Part shown: positions 53,407-61,943 of the stretch, in pieces
Layout of the letters: each line of letters begins with the position of its first letter
Position numbering within the stretch: the first letter of the stretch is position 1
Origin: CAXBOO01 sp963977425
GTDB lineage: Bacteria; Bacteroidota; Bacteroidia; Flavobacteriales_D; Luteibaculaceae
Assembly: GCA_963977425.1 (NCBI GenBank)
Contig: CAXBOO010000004.1
Coordinates: 186,001-250,000, forward strand
DNA: 64,000 bases
Direction of reading: 5' to 3'
Translations under genes and position numbers: made by a program
Notes under the pieces: generated by a model
The model's input: the letters and a program-made list of their open reading frames with translations, nothing else
Told to the model about the DNA's origin: nothing
The model's database searches: none

Positions 53407-55152
53407 TTATTTTTCTCCAATCGACCAAATTTTCTCGAAACCTAGTTCAACTTCTTTTTGTTGGAGGGTAATCAACATGAATCGAAGGTTGTCTATTATA
53501 CGGTCGCTATTGAGTATTTCGGCTAAGTAATTTGGATCGCTTTCTAACCGTTCTGTTGAGAATGGAATGCCTTCTTTGTAGGTAATATAGCCTTCGGCAT
53601 AGGTGCCTTCCTTGTAGTCTTTAGTTTCGTCTACACCGCGTATTGAAAATGATATTTGTGGTAATAGAACAATTTTATCGTCACGGTTTGCTCCTATATC
53701 AAAGTTGATATTGAAACTCACTAAACCGTCCATGCCGAGATCCTTCATCAGCATATTGACTGGTGTTTCAGACGATTGGCTAGAGCTGCGGTTTTTCCAA
53801 GCTTGCGAAAACGATGTAGGCGTCATCATTTTAGTGTTTTTGTAGCTTTTGCTAATGCCTTTGGCCGTATTGTATTCTACACCATCAAAAAGTTGTGTGT
53901 AATGCGACGAGCTGGTTACTTTGTCAACATCTTCAAATTCAACAGAGAAATTCTCGTTCAACATGGTTTGCAGCTTGGTGTAAAAAATGCCCATTACATT
54001 TTCCCAATATGCATCAGGAAGTTGTGGGAATGAGTAAGTCGTAGTTCTGGTCCAAGTTCGGGTGTAGGTTGTGCCGCCAGAGTAGAAGTTGTCCGAACCT
54101 TTTACGGTTTCTTTTTTGTAGGTTTTACCGTTAAGCGTAAGCGATGCCAATCCAAATTTTGAAGCTCTAGATAAGGGTAGTCCAGTGTTAGCGTTCGGCT
54201 TGCTTATAGAGTAGGAAAGCTTGTCTTTAAAACGTCCCGAAAATTTCACTTCTGTAATAAGTCCATTCTCTTGCTTGCCTTTTACCAATATGCGTTTAGA
54301 GCAATTGGATGCCGAAATGAACTTTACACCTGCCGCATTTCCAGTTCTATATGTTGCGTCAATTTCACTTTCTTCCAATATTTTTTCGCGAGTAACGACT
54401 AAAAAAGTTAGTCCTTTATCTATTTGACCAGTATTGAGTTCGCCGCTGTACATTAAGTTGCTGAAACTTTCTTTTGGAATCACTACTTCTTTGTCGGTAG
54501 CTTTGAATTCAGCAAAATAATTAATGGCTCTTGCACCAGCTATGTTGGCCGGTATGCCTACACGCACAACGGTTCCTTCTGCTTCTAGTGTATGGCTTAC
54601 TTTTAAGCGCAAGTCTTCGGTTAAATCAACTATGGGGAAAGTAGCGTCTCCATTCACTTCAATTATTTCTATGGTAGGTACAGGGAAAAGTATGAAAGTG
54701 GCTTTGTCGCCTGTTTCCGTAGTAACATTGATGGATCTGGGCCCATCTACAGGTTTTTCAAAAACGTGCATGTAACTGCCCAAACCAACATATTCTAGGG
54801 GGGTGTCTTCGTAGTTTACTTCTCCTTTAATTTTCATCATACCCATGCCTGAGTTTTTCATGAAAGTGACCGAAATCAATTGATCGCCTTCTACAACATT
54901 GTCGGGCAAATACTTAGAAGTGGATGTTTTTGTTTCTGGGCTGTAAATGCCCGTTACAAGAGAAACTACAGGAGCCGTTAAATACAAATCGTCGGTTTTA
55001 CCGGTCATGGCATTTCCAGCCATGTCGCCCAATTTTTCGCGGAGTTTAAGATTTGGTTTCTTGAATTTAAATTTTTTCTTTTCCGTCTCATTCTGTGCGA
55101 TGGCACCGAAGCAAATCACTAAACTTAGTATTAAAAGGCTGACTTTTTTCAT
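53407..55152 (-). CDS. Secreted protein of unknown function, 581 residues
   Basis: I do not recognise a family. A signal peptide ends at FGAIAQ (about residue 20), which supports the ATG at 55152 rather than the frame opening at 55302. After a Lys-rich KKKFKFKKPNLKLREKLGD the sequence is mostly beta-like, without catalytic motifs. There is one region near TYTRTWTRTTTYSFPQLPDAYW (about 372-393) and acidic stretches later. No lipobox and no T9SS C-terminal domain are visible. A CAAAAATA box at 55188-55195 (TATTTTTG on the minus strand) is a possible promoter element. It is convergent with the esterase. Confidence 0.72.
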   Translation of the reverse strand: MKKVSLLILSLVICFGAIAQNETEKKKFKFKKPNLKLREKLGDMAGNAMTGKTDDLYLTAPVVSLVTGIYSPETKTSTSKYLPDNVVEGDQLISVTFMKNSGMGMMKIKGEVNYEDTPLEYVGLGSYMHVFEKPVDGPRSINVTTETGDKATFILFPVPTIEIIEVNGDATFPIVDLTEDLRLKVSHTLEAEGTVVRVGIPANIAGARAINYFAEFKATDKEVVIPKESFSNLMYSGELNTGQIDKGLTFLVVTREKILEESEIDATYRTGNAAGVKFISASNCSKRILVKGKQENGLITEVKFSGRFKDKLSYSISKPNANTGLPLSRASKFGLASLTLNGKTYKKETVKGSDNFYSGGTTYTRTWTRTTTYSFPQLPDAYWENVMGIFYTKLQTMLNENFSVEFEDVDKVTSSSHYTQLFDGVEYNTAKGISKSYKNTKMMTPTSFSQAWKNRSSSQSSETPVNMLMKDLGMDGLVSFNINFDIGANRDDKIVLLPQISFSIRGVDETKDYKEGTYAEGYITYKEGIPFSTERLESDPNYLAEILNSDRIIDNLRFMLITLQQKEVELGFEKIWSIGEK

Positions 55153-55469
55153 GGTTGAAATTTTGGAGCAATAGGCTGTCAATCCACCAAAAATAAGAGG
55201 AGCAATGTGGAAATGAAATACGCAGAACAACGTATTTTTTCGAGGATGCAGCAGTGTTTTGTAGCGTATTTTTTTGCCGAAACAACGAGAAGTTATAAAC
55301 ACTTACAACTCGATAATAGCAGGGGGTTATGTTGTCGTATTGTAGTTGTAGTCTTGTTTGTGTGGTTTAGCGGGTAGAAAAAAAAGCGATGTTATACGGT
55401 TCATTACTTTCCAAAGAGTGAATGGAAATCGCCATATTTTTGCCTTAATTTCGAAGCAAATTTTACAAC
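55153..55469. other. Divergent intergenic region, no gene seen
   Basis: About 317 bases between the secreted unknown and purD. I see a possible minus-strand -7 box (55188-55195) and, near 55446-55453, TAATTTCG, a one-mismatch -7 box for purD. No RNA gene, repeat or longer coding frame is convincing. Confidence 0.6.
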
Positions 55470-56753
55470 ATGAATATTCTACTATTAGGCTCTGGTGGAC
55501 GTGAGCACGCGATGGCATATAAAATGGCACAAAGCAGCATTACGGATAAACTATTTGTAGCCCCAGGAAATGCCGGTACAGCAGAAGTTGCGGTAAACGT
55601 CAATATTTCTGAAAGTGATTTTGGAGCTATTCAAGAGTTTGTTATTGCTGAAGGCATCCACATGGTAGTGGTAGGACCTGAAGTACCATTGGTTAAAGGA
55701 ATTAAAGATTATTTTAAAGATACCGAAGCATTGCAACATGTTGCCGTAATAGGACCCGATGCTGAAGGTGCTCGTTTAGAAGGGAGTAAAGATTTTTCAA
55801 AACGTTTCATGAAAAAATACAACGTGCCAACAGCTCGTTACGAAACGTTCGAAAAACCACAATTAAAAGAAGCATACGCTTTTCTAGATACTTTGACAGC
55901 TCCTTACGTGCTTAAAGCCGATGGTTTGGCTGCTGGTAAAGGTGTTTTGATATTGAACAATAAAGAAGAAGCTAAGCGCGAATTGGCCGATATGTTTGGA
56001 GGTAAATTTGGTGCTGCTTCAGACAAAGTAGTTATCGAAGAATTTCTAGACGGAATAGAACTTTCTGTTTTTGTTTTAACCGACGGAGATGCGTATAAAA
56101 TACTTCCATCAGCTAAAGATTACAAACGTATTGGTGAAGGCGATACTGGTCTAAATACAGGTGGAATGGGAGCTGTTAGCCCTGTTCATTTTGCCGATGC
56201 TCTATTTATGGAGAAGGTAGAAAACCAAGTTATCAACCCTACAGTTAAAGGATTGAAAGCTGAAGGTATAGACTACCAAGGATTCATTTTTATTGGACTG
56301 ATGAATGTTAAAGGTGAACCATTTGTAATAGAGTACAACTGCCGTATGGGTGATCCTGAAACAGAAGTTGTATTGCCAAGATTAAAAAGTGACCTTGTAG
56401 GGTTGTTTGAACACATTGCTAACCGAACATTATCTGAAGCTGATTTAGAGGTGTCTGAGCAGTTTGCAACTACTGTAATTGCTGTTTCTGGAGGATACCC
56501 TGAAGACTATGAGAAAGGAAAAGTAATTACAGGTTTAGCCGATGCGCAAGGAAAGAAAAATATGTTATTCCATGCTGGCACGAAACTAGGCGAAGACGGA
56601 AAAATCCTTTCAAACGGTGGACGTGTATTGGCATCAACAGGAATTGGTGTCACGCTTAAAGATGCTTTGGGCGAGTCGTATGCTGCACTTGAAAAAATAA
56701 ATTTCGATGGCGTATATTTCAGAAAAGATATTGGTAAAGACCTAATGGGATAA
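55470..56753 (+). CDS. purD: Phosphoribosylamine--glycine ligase PurD
   Basis: An ATP-grasp enzyme of purine synthesis joining glycine to phosphoribosylamine, 427 residues. It starts MNILLLGSGGREHAMAYK (the nucleotide-fold N-terminal domain). VVVGPEVPLVKGI, LKADGLAAGKGVLI (about 149-162) and DTGLNTGGMGAVSP (about 226-239) and EYNCRMGDPETEVVLPR (about 288) are PurD signatures. It is followed after 4 bases by an M48 protease gene with which it may share a transcript. Confidence 0.96.
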   Translation: MNILLLGSGGREHAMAYKMAQSSITDKLFVAPGNAGTAEVAVNVNISESDFGAIQEFVIAEGIHMVVVGPEVPLVKGIKDYFKDTEALQHVAVIGPDAEGARLEGSKDFSKRFMKKYNVPTARYETFEKPQLKEAYAFLDTLTAPYVLKADGLAAGKGVLILNNKEEAKRELADMFGGKFGAASDKVVIEEFLDGIELSVFVLTDGDAYKILPSAKDYKRIGEGDTGLNTGGMGAVSPVHFADALFMEKVENQVINPTVKGLKAEGIDYQGFIFIGLMNVKGEPFVIEYNCRMGDPETEVVLPRLKSDLVGLFEHIANRTLSEADLEVSEQFATTVIAVSGGYPEDYEKGKVITGLADAQGKKNMLFHAGTKLGEDGKILSNGGRVLASTGIGVTLKDALGESYAALEKINFDGVYFRKDIGKDLMG

Positions 56754-56757
56754 TCGT

Positions 56758-57561
56758 ATGAAACAGACATTGAAAACATTTGCAATAATTGCAACAGCAG
56801 CCACTTTGGCTTGGAGTTGTGGAAAAGATTCTTCACCCAACTTATTTTCGGTTAACAACGATATTGCCTTAGGGCAACAAACTGATAGTACCATTCAGAA
56901 TACACCAAGCGAGTTTCCAATATTGCCTAGAGCTCAGTACGCTAGCGCTTATGACTTTTTGGAAGATATGCGCGATAGTATTTTGGAATCTACGGACATC
57001 ATTTATAGAGATAGATTTGCATGGAAGGTAACCATCATCAACGACGATAATGTTTTGAATGCTTTTGCTACACCTGGTGGATACATTTACATCTACACAG
57101 GTTTGATGAAGTTTTTGGAGCATGAAAATGAGTTGGCTGGAGTTTTAGGCCATGAAATTGCCCATGCTGATAGAAGACATTCTACAGATCAATTAACAAG
57201 AGATAAAGGACTTTCTTTTTTGCTTCAACTTATTTTGGGTAAACAAAGTCAGAGTGAGTTAGCTTCTTTTGCGACAGGTTTGGTTGGATTGAAATTTGGT
57301 AGAAATGCCGAAGCTGAAGCGGACGAGTATTCTGTAAGATATCTTTGCCCTACATCGTATTCAGCGGATGGAGCATCTGGTTTTTTTGAAAAATTAATTG
57401 CTAATGGACAAGCCGGTGGAACACCAGAATTTTTGTCAACACACCCAGATCCTAGTAACCGTGTAGAGGATATTAAAACTCAAAAAACACAACTTTCGTG
57501 TACTGGTAACAAGCAATATTCAGAGCGTTATCAAGCTTTTTTAGCGACTTTACCTCAATAA
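56758..57561 (+). CDS. M48-family metalloprotease lipoprotein
   Basis: A 267-residue envelope zinc protease. A lipobox LAWSC (Cys near residue 21) predicts a lipoprotein. The HEIAH zinc motif is at about 132-136 (LGHEIAHADRRHS), with AEAEADEYSVRYL (about 184-196) carrying the third ligand Glu. The order matches the BepA/YfgC and Oma1-like M48 group used for outer-membrane quality control. It is second in an apparent operon with purD and ends at a terminator. Confidence 0.9.
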   Translation: MKQTLKTFAIIATAATLAWSCGKDSSPNLFSVNNDIALGQQTDSTIQNTPSEFPILPRAQYASAYDFLEDMRDSILESTDIIYRDRFAWKVTIINDDNVLNAFATPGGYIYIYTGLMKFLEHENELAGVLGHEIAHADRRHSTDQLTRDKGLSFLLQLILGKQSQSELASFATGLVGLKFGRNAEAEADEYSVRYLCPTSYSADGASGFFEKLIANGQAGGTPEFLSTHPDPSNRVEDIKTQKTQLSCTGNKQYSERYQAFLATLPQ

Positions 57562-57584
57562 GAATATATCCACTTATTAATTCA

Positions 57585-57610
57585 AAAGCCTCCAGATGGG
57601 GGCTTTTTTT
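57585..57610 (+). terminator. Terminator after the M48 protease gene
   Basis: AAAGCCTCC / GGGGGCTTT stem (one G-U) with a 4-nt loop AGAT, followed by seven T, 23 bases after the stop. Confidence 0.85.
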
Positions 57611-57682
57611 ATGCGTTAATTTCACGCATTGCTGTTTGAAATATGGTTCTGATTATTTAATGGATGTTTAGATACTACATAA

Positions 57683-57717
57683 AAAAAGCCCTTCACAACG
57701 TTGGTCATGAAGGGCTG
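57683..57717 (-). terminator. Minus-strand terminator downstream of the small membrane ORF
   Basis: A perfect 9-bp stem AGCCCTTCA / TGAAGGGCT with a loop. On the minus strand it runs into a T-run (the A-run at about 57679-57685 on the plus strand). It lies 28 bases beyond the stop of the 35-residue ORF, so a minus-strand transcript should end here. Confidence 0.8.
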
Positions 57718-57744
57718 AATGTATTGTAAAGATAAGCTAAAGCT

Positions 57745-57852
57745 TTACCACCAGATAGAATGAGTGATTACCCAAAATACGATGATGCAACCTAGGCTTA
57801 GTAGCAAAAGCTCTGTCCACTCTTTAAATGCAAATTTCTTTAGATATTTCAC
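57745..57852 (-). CDS. Small membrane protein, 35 residues (unrecognised)
   Basis: An unannotated small frame. From a GTG at 57852 it reads MKYLKKFAFKEWTELLLL (residues 1-18), then a hydrophobic helix SLGCIIVFWVITHSI (about 19-33), and ends WW before TAA. Support comes from three points: a dedicated terminator just after the stop, a TAAATTTG box (57877-57884, minus strand) 25 bases upstream fitting TAnnTTTG, and a basic-then-hydrophobic composition expected of a one-helix membrane protein. The first codon is GTG and no Shine-Dalgarno is clear. I know no family name. It would also be consistent with a small untranslated transcript. Confidence 0.5.
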   Translation of the reverse strand: MKYLKKFAFKEWTELLLLSLGCIIVFWVITHSIWW

Positions 57853-57876
57853 AAACAATAAGGTTCTTGTGTGAGA

Positions 57877-57884
57877 CAAATTTA
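57877..57884 (-). promoter_or_regulatory. Possible -7 box for the small membrane ORF
   Basis: Reads TAAATTTG on the minus strand, an exact TAnnTTTG match. A -33 element at the usual spacing is not clear. Confidence 0.4.
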
Positions 57885-57917
57885 CAAATTAAATAGTTTA
57901 ATAGCTGTTTATTGTAG

Positions 57918-59735
57918 TTAGTTTTTAAGCCAAGCGTCCCTGTTCTTTTGCTCTTTATCTAAAAGAGTGTTTTTTGACTCTATAAAATTGCGAACTGGAG
58001 CAGCTGCTAATTTGGCTTTTACTTTTACGTCTTCGCTATTAAGTTGGCCTCCGTCAAATGTTCCAACGCCAATTGTAATTTTCTCTTTGTTCTTTACTTT
58101 ACCCATTACTTCAAGGTAATTGTTGGCGTTAAGTGCTTCTCCATTGATGCTTGTAATGAAGTTTCCTTGAGTAATACCACATTTCTTAGCTAATTTTTCG
58201 TCTGTAATTTTAGAAACAGTTATTACACCAAAGAATGGATTTGGTTTCAATTCAGCACCTAAGTTCAATTGAACAATGTTGGTGTCGCGAGCAAAGTTTA
58301 CTCCCACTTTACCAAACGATTCAGCTAGTGGCAATACTTGGTTTCCGCCTACATATTTGTCAAGAAATTGTCTCACTTCTGGGTAAGTCATCTTTTCAAT
58401 GATGTCGAATAACTTATCATCTTCAAAAGCTTTATGCTTACCGTAGTCTTTGCTTAATTCGTTCAATAACCATCTTAGGTTTTTCTCACCGTTCGATAAA
58501 TCAATCAAGAGAATATCCAAACACATTGAAATCAAAGCTCCTTTTTCATACACATTACCGTATTGCGATTGGTGTTCGTCCAATGCACCTTTGCTCATTA
58601 CTGTAAATGGTAGGGTGTCGTTGTAAATCGAAGTAGAAGAATTGATTTTAGAACGCATTACATTTAAAAACTCATCGAACTCGAACATACCTGCAGTAGC
58701 TTGCATGTGCTGTGCAGCATATTCTGTTGAACCTTCATAAAGCCATAAGTGTTGCGACATTGATGGGTTGATGAAATCGTAATCGTGAATGTGTTCAGAG
58801 TGAATGTTCAAAGGCGTTACGATATGGAAAAATTCGTGTGCTGTGACGTCTTTTATGCTTTGCGATAATGTTTTAGCATCCAATTCTGGTAAGCTAAACA
58901 AAGTACTGTAAGAGTGCTCTAGGGCTCCAGAAGCTCCACTTCCGCTACGTCCTTCGAAAAGGTAAATAAGAATAGCGTAATGATCTACTGGTAAACTACC
59001 ACCTAAGTATGCTTTTTGAGCAAACATAATGTTGGTGATGTCTTCTCTAATGTCATTGGCTTTCATTACACCATTTGGGCTGTACACAGAAACTACTACA
59101 TCCGTTCCATTTAAATCGATGTTGATAGTATCAGGCTTGTTCAACATAAATGGAGAATCGGTAAGCTCGAAGTAATTAGGTGCAGAATATTCAACTACAT
59201 CTTTACCAATTTTCTTTTGAGTCAATGCTGTTGCACCATAAAAACCTTCAGGTTGTGTGCATTCAAGATGAAATGGCAAATCCTTCATTCCATCTAGGTA
59301 TCCGAAAACGCCAAAAGTGTTGATAACAAAGTTTTTTCCTTCCTCGATATTTGTTCCACCTGGTTCAAAAACTTTATTGCCTTTTTTAGTGTCAAATGTA
59401 TCTTCAACTCTATACGTAATACGAGCTAATTTTTTTGCGTTGTTTATTTCGTAGCGGTTGTCGTCTAGTTTTCTGTGAACCAGTTTGTTTCCTAATGAAT
59501 CTTCCGCTCTAAAATTGCTGATGAAACGACCAAAATCGTAAATTTCATAAGTTCCAGGAACGATTTTAGGCATGTGAAATTCAATTTTTTCACTGTTTAC
59601 TTTTGGTGTGCTAAGCGCTACAACCAACTCGTCTTTTTCAACATTATTAAAATTCACGAAATAGCGATAGCTGTTTTGTGCTACCGACGTTATGCTTAGC
59701 AATGCAATTGCTGCTGCTGATAATATATACTTCAT
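57918..59735 (-). CDS. M61-family (glycyl aminopeptidase-like) peptidase with PDZ domain
   Basis: A secreted metallopeptidase of 605 residues. The ATG at 59735 gives a signal peptide (KYILSAAAIALLSITSVAQ); a longer frame from 59801 is rejected. The zinc motif is HEFFH (about residues 300-304, TAHEFFHIVTPLN), with the downstream Glu in WLYEGSTEY (about 332). A PDZ domain follows, near residues 500-580 (AKKCGITQGNFITSINGE). The architecture is that of M61 peptidases of Bacteroidota, which trim N-terminal glycines or alanines. It is divergent from the YwqK-like gene. Confidence 0.88.
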   Translation of the reverse strand: MKYILSAAAIALLSITSVAQNSYRYFVNFNNVEKDELVVALSTPKVNSEKIEFHMPKIVPGTYEIYDFGRFISNFRAEDSLGNKLVHRKLDDNRYEINNAKKLARITYRVEDTFDTKKGNKVFEPGGTNIEEGKNFVINTFGVFGYLDGMKDLPFHLECTQPEGFYGATALTQKKIGKDVVEYSAPNYFELTDSPFMLNKPDTINIDLNGTDVVVSVYSPNGVMKANDIREDITNIMFAQKAYLGGSLPVDHYAILIYLFEGRSGSGASGALEHSYSTLFSLPELDAKTLSQSIKDVTAHEFFHIVTPLNIHSEHIHDYDFINPSMSQHLWLYEGSTEYAAQHMQATAGMFEFDEFLNVMRSKINSSTSIYNDTLPFTVMSKGALDEHQSQYGNVYEKGALISMCLDILLIDLSNGEKNLRWLLNELSKDYGKHKAFEDDKLFDIIEKMTYPEVRQFLDKYVGGNQVLPLAESFGKVGVNFARDTNIVQLNLGAELKPNPFFGVITVSKITDEKLAKKCGITQGNFITSINGEALNANNYLEVMGKVKNKEKITIGVGTFDGGQLNSEDVKVKAKLAAAPVRNFIESKNTLLDKEQKNRDAWLKN

Positions 59736-59795
59736 ACTTTTTATTATTAGTGTATTGAAGTTGCAAATATTTACTTTTACAGCCAAACCCAACTC

Positions 59796-61373
59796 ATGCA
59801 ACGTATAAAAGGTCGTTTTTTTCTTCTGTCGGTAATTGTCACGCTATTCTCTAGCTATTGTCTAGCGCAGAGTGTGCCCACTATTGAACATTGGGATAAA
59901 GAGCGAAAAATAAAAAGAAGTGAAGGTGTACTTCTTGATGGATTAGAACACGGAACGTGGTATTACTATTATAAAAATGGCGCGCTACAAGAGCAAGTGA
60001 ACTTCGAAAAGGGGATGAAGTCTGGCGAAGCCAAAAGTTTTTACATCAGTGGTGAGTTAAAAGCCAAAACCAATTTCTTACGTAATAGAGAAGATGGTTT
60101 ATTTGAATCGTTTTATCCAAATGGAGAAAAAATGACGGTAGGCAATTACAAGGCTGCATATAAAATTGGCGAATGGTTGACTTATTGGCCAAATCAAACG
60201 CTAAAAACCAAAGTAATGTACACTTGGGACGACCCTAAGTTTGTAACTGCTAGCGATAGTGCTGGGACAGAAACCATGATCGATGGGAATGGTTCTTTGT
60301 ACACGTATTTTTCGGATGGATCGCTTCAATCTAAAATTACTTACAAAGACAGTGTGAAGCATGGCGATTTTAAAGAGTACTATTTCTCAGGCGCATTAAG
60401 CTGTGCGGGAAACTTTAAAAGTGGAAAGCAACACGGTAAATTGGAATGTTACTACAGCGATGGTAATATAAAATCGGTTAGAAATTATACCGATGGTATT
60501 GAAGATGGTGTAGCGCTTGATTTGTCGACAGAAGGCGATACACTTTTTTATACACTTACCAATAAAGGTGTTGCTAATGGACGTATAGTTCAAGCCTATC
60601 CTAATAAAATAAGAGAGTACGATGGCTATACGTCGGGTGGTGAGAAACACGGAGTATGGAATTTTTATTACCCAAGTGGTGTTGTGCAAAACAAAGCGCA
60701 ATACAATGCCGGTAAAAAAACCGGGGATTGGAAATTCTATGATTTAAAGGGCAATGTTCGTAGAACAGGACCTTATACAAACGACGAAAAATCAGGAACA
60801 TGGAAGCAATTCGATGAAAAAGGCAAAGTGCTTCAAATTGTGAACTACAAAAACGGATTGGAAGATGGCGAATGGAAAGCCTTTTATCCTGATGGAAAGA
60901 AAAATACAATTGGCCAATATTTAGCGGGTAAAATGACGGGGGTTTGGACCACGTATTTTGAAACAGGTAAAGTGAAATTTACTACAACGTATTTAGAAGG
61001 GAAAAAAGAAGGCGAAAGTGTAACCCATAAAGCCAACGGAAAACCATTGTTGATTGAACATTACAAACAAGGATTAAAAGAAGGAAAATACACAGAGTAT
61101 GATCCAAAATCCGATAATGTAGTGGTTGAAGGATTGTATAAAAACGATAAAAAAGAAGGCGATTGGAAATATTTTGCAGGGTATGGAGCCTTAATGAGAG
61201 AAGAAAGTTATAAGGACGGGTTGCAACATGGTGCGTCTATAACCTATGATGCTAAAGGCACGGTAATACTTAAATCTCAATACAAAAACGGTAAATTAAA
61301 TGGCGATTATATCATCTATGTTGATGGAAAACCTGCCCGAACAACACGTTATGTTGATGGGAAGAAACAATAA
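59796..61373 (+). CDS. Secreted YwqK/MORN-like repeat protein
   Basis: A 525-residue protein with a signal peptide (ending YCLAQS, about residue 27) and about 18 repeats of MORN_2/YwqK type, each near 23 residues, with the pattern GxWxxYYxNGxLxxxxxYxxGKxxG. Well-formed copies occur at TWYYYYKNGALQEQVNFEKG, GVWNFYYPSGVVQNKAQYNAG and GVWTTYFETGKVKFTTTYLEG. Some relatives are labelled antitoxin, but here a signal peptide and no nearby toxin make that unlikely. The role is unknown; the repeats form an open beta sheet that may bind other envelope molecules. Confidence 0.85.
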   Translation: MQRIKGRFFLLSVIVTLFSSYCLAQSVPTIEHWDKERKIKRSEGVLLDGLEHGTWYYYYKNGALQEQVNFEKGMKSGEAKSFYISGELKAKTNFLRNREDGLFESFYPNGEKMTVGNYKAAYKIGEWLTYWPNQTLKTKVMYTWDDPKFVTASDSAGTETMIDGNGSLYTYFSDGSLQSKITYKDSVKHGDFKEYYFSGALSCAGNFKSGKQHGKLECYYSDGNIKSVRNYTDGIEDGVALDLSTEGDTLFYTLTNKGVANGRIVQAYPNKIREYDGYTSGGEKHGVWNFYYPSGVVQNKAQYNAGKKTGDWKFYDLKGNVRRTGPYTNDEKSGTWKQFDEKGKVLQIVNYKNGLEDGEWKAFYPDGKKNTIGQYLAGKMTGVWTTYFETGKVKFTTTYLEGKKEGESVTHKANGKPLLIEHYKQGLKEGKYTEYDPKSDNVVVEGLYKNDKKEGDWKYFAGYGALMREESYKDGLQHGASITYDAKGTVILKSQYKNGKLNGDYIIYVDGKPARTTRYVDGKKQ

Positions 61374-61399
61374 CTTAATGTAGGCAACAAAATACTTTG

Positions 61400-61407
61400 T
61401 ATATTTG
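61400..61407 (+). promoter_or_regulatory. -7 box of the rimP-nusA-infB operon
   Basis: TATATTTG, the same exact box as in the tRNA-Val promoter. Transcription would start about 61412-61415, directly at the 5' hairpin. No good -33 TTG is seen. Confidence 0.55.
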
Positions 61408-61413
61408 CATCGA

Positions 61414-61442
61414 AAAGAGGGGGCTGTAGGTTCCCTCTTTTT
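61414..61442 (+). promoter_or_regulatory. Terminator-like hairpin at the 5' end of the rimP leader
   Basis: AAAGAGGG / CCCTCTTT (8 bp) with an 11-nt loop, followed by a T-rich tract to 61442. It lies between the promoter box and the rimP GTG (61466). The hairpin may attenuate transcription of the operon or protect the RNA end. Confidence 0.6.
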
Positions 61443-61465
61443 ATTATGGTTTTACGCGCTTTAGA

Positions 61466-61933
61466 GTGATTACAAAAGAAAACATAGAACAAATTTTAGC
61501 CAACGGATGGGAAAGAGATGACCTTTTTGTTACTCAAATTACAGTAGCACCCGGCAACAATATTCGTGTCTTAATTGACGGCGATAATGGTGTAAATCTT
61601 GATGATTGTGTTGCTGTATCTCGTATGATAGAAGGGTCTTACGATCGTGAAGTCGAAGATTTTTCTTTGGATGTATTAACTCATGGAGTGTCAGAATCTT
61701 TGGTAATGCCTCGTCAATATGTTAAAAATGTTGGCCGCGATATCAAAGTAAAGACTATAGCCGACGAAACTGTTGAAGGACTTTTAAAAGAAGCCAACGA
61801 TACAGGAATTGTAGTATATTTTACTTACAAAGAACGAGTAGAAGGCAAAAAAAGAAAAGTAGAATTAGAAAAGAATATGGAAATACCTTATGATCAGATC
61901 AAATCTGGCATAATAAAAGTTTCATTTAAATAA
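61466..61933 (+). CDS. rimP: Ribosome maturation factor RimP
   Basis: Needed for 30S subunit assembly, 155 residues. It has the N-terminal YhbC-like fold with VLIDGDNGVNLDDCVAVSRMIE (about 31-52) and FSLDVLTHGVSESLVMPRQYVKNVG (about 69-93), the diagnostic RimP signatures. The C-terminal SH3-like domain is shorter and more diverged. GTG start. It is the first of rimP-nusA-infB, the standard bacterial order, 10 bases before nusA. Confidence 0.93.
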   Translation: MITKENIEQILANGWERDDLFVTQITVAPGNNIRVLIDGDNGVNLDDCVAVSRMIEGSYDREVEDFSLDVLTHGVSESLVMPRQYVKNVGRDIKVKTIADETVEGLLKEANDTGIVVYFTYKERVEGKKRKVELEKNMEIPYDQIKSGIIKVSFK

Positions 61934-61943
61934 ACGTCAGCCG

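Noticed and set aside
55152..55302. N-terminal extension of the 581-residue secreted protein to 55302
   Set aside because: The extension has no signal-peptide logic and would put a signal peptide in the interior. The ATG at 55152 begins the signal peptide.
59796..61373. YwqK antitoxin as part of a toxin-antitoxin system
   Set aside because: The protein has a signal peptide and no adjacent toxin candidate; the divergent neighbour is an M61 peptidase.
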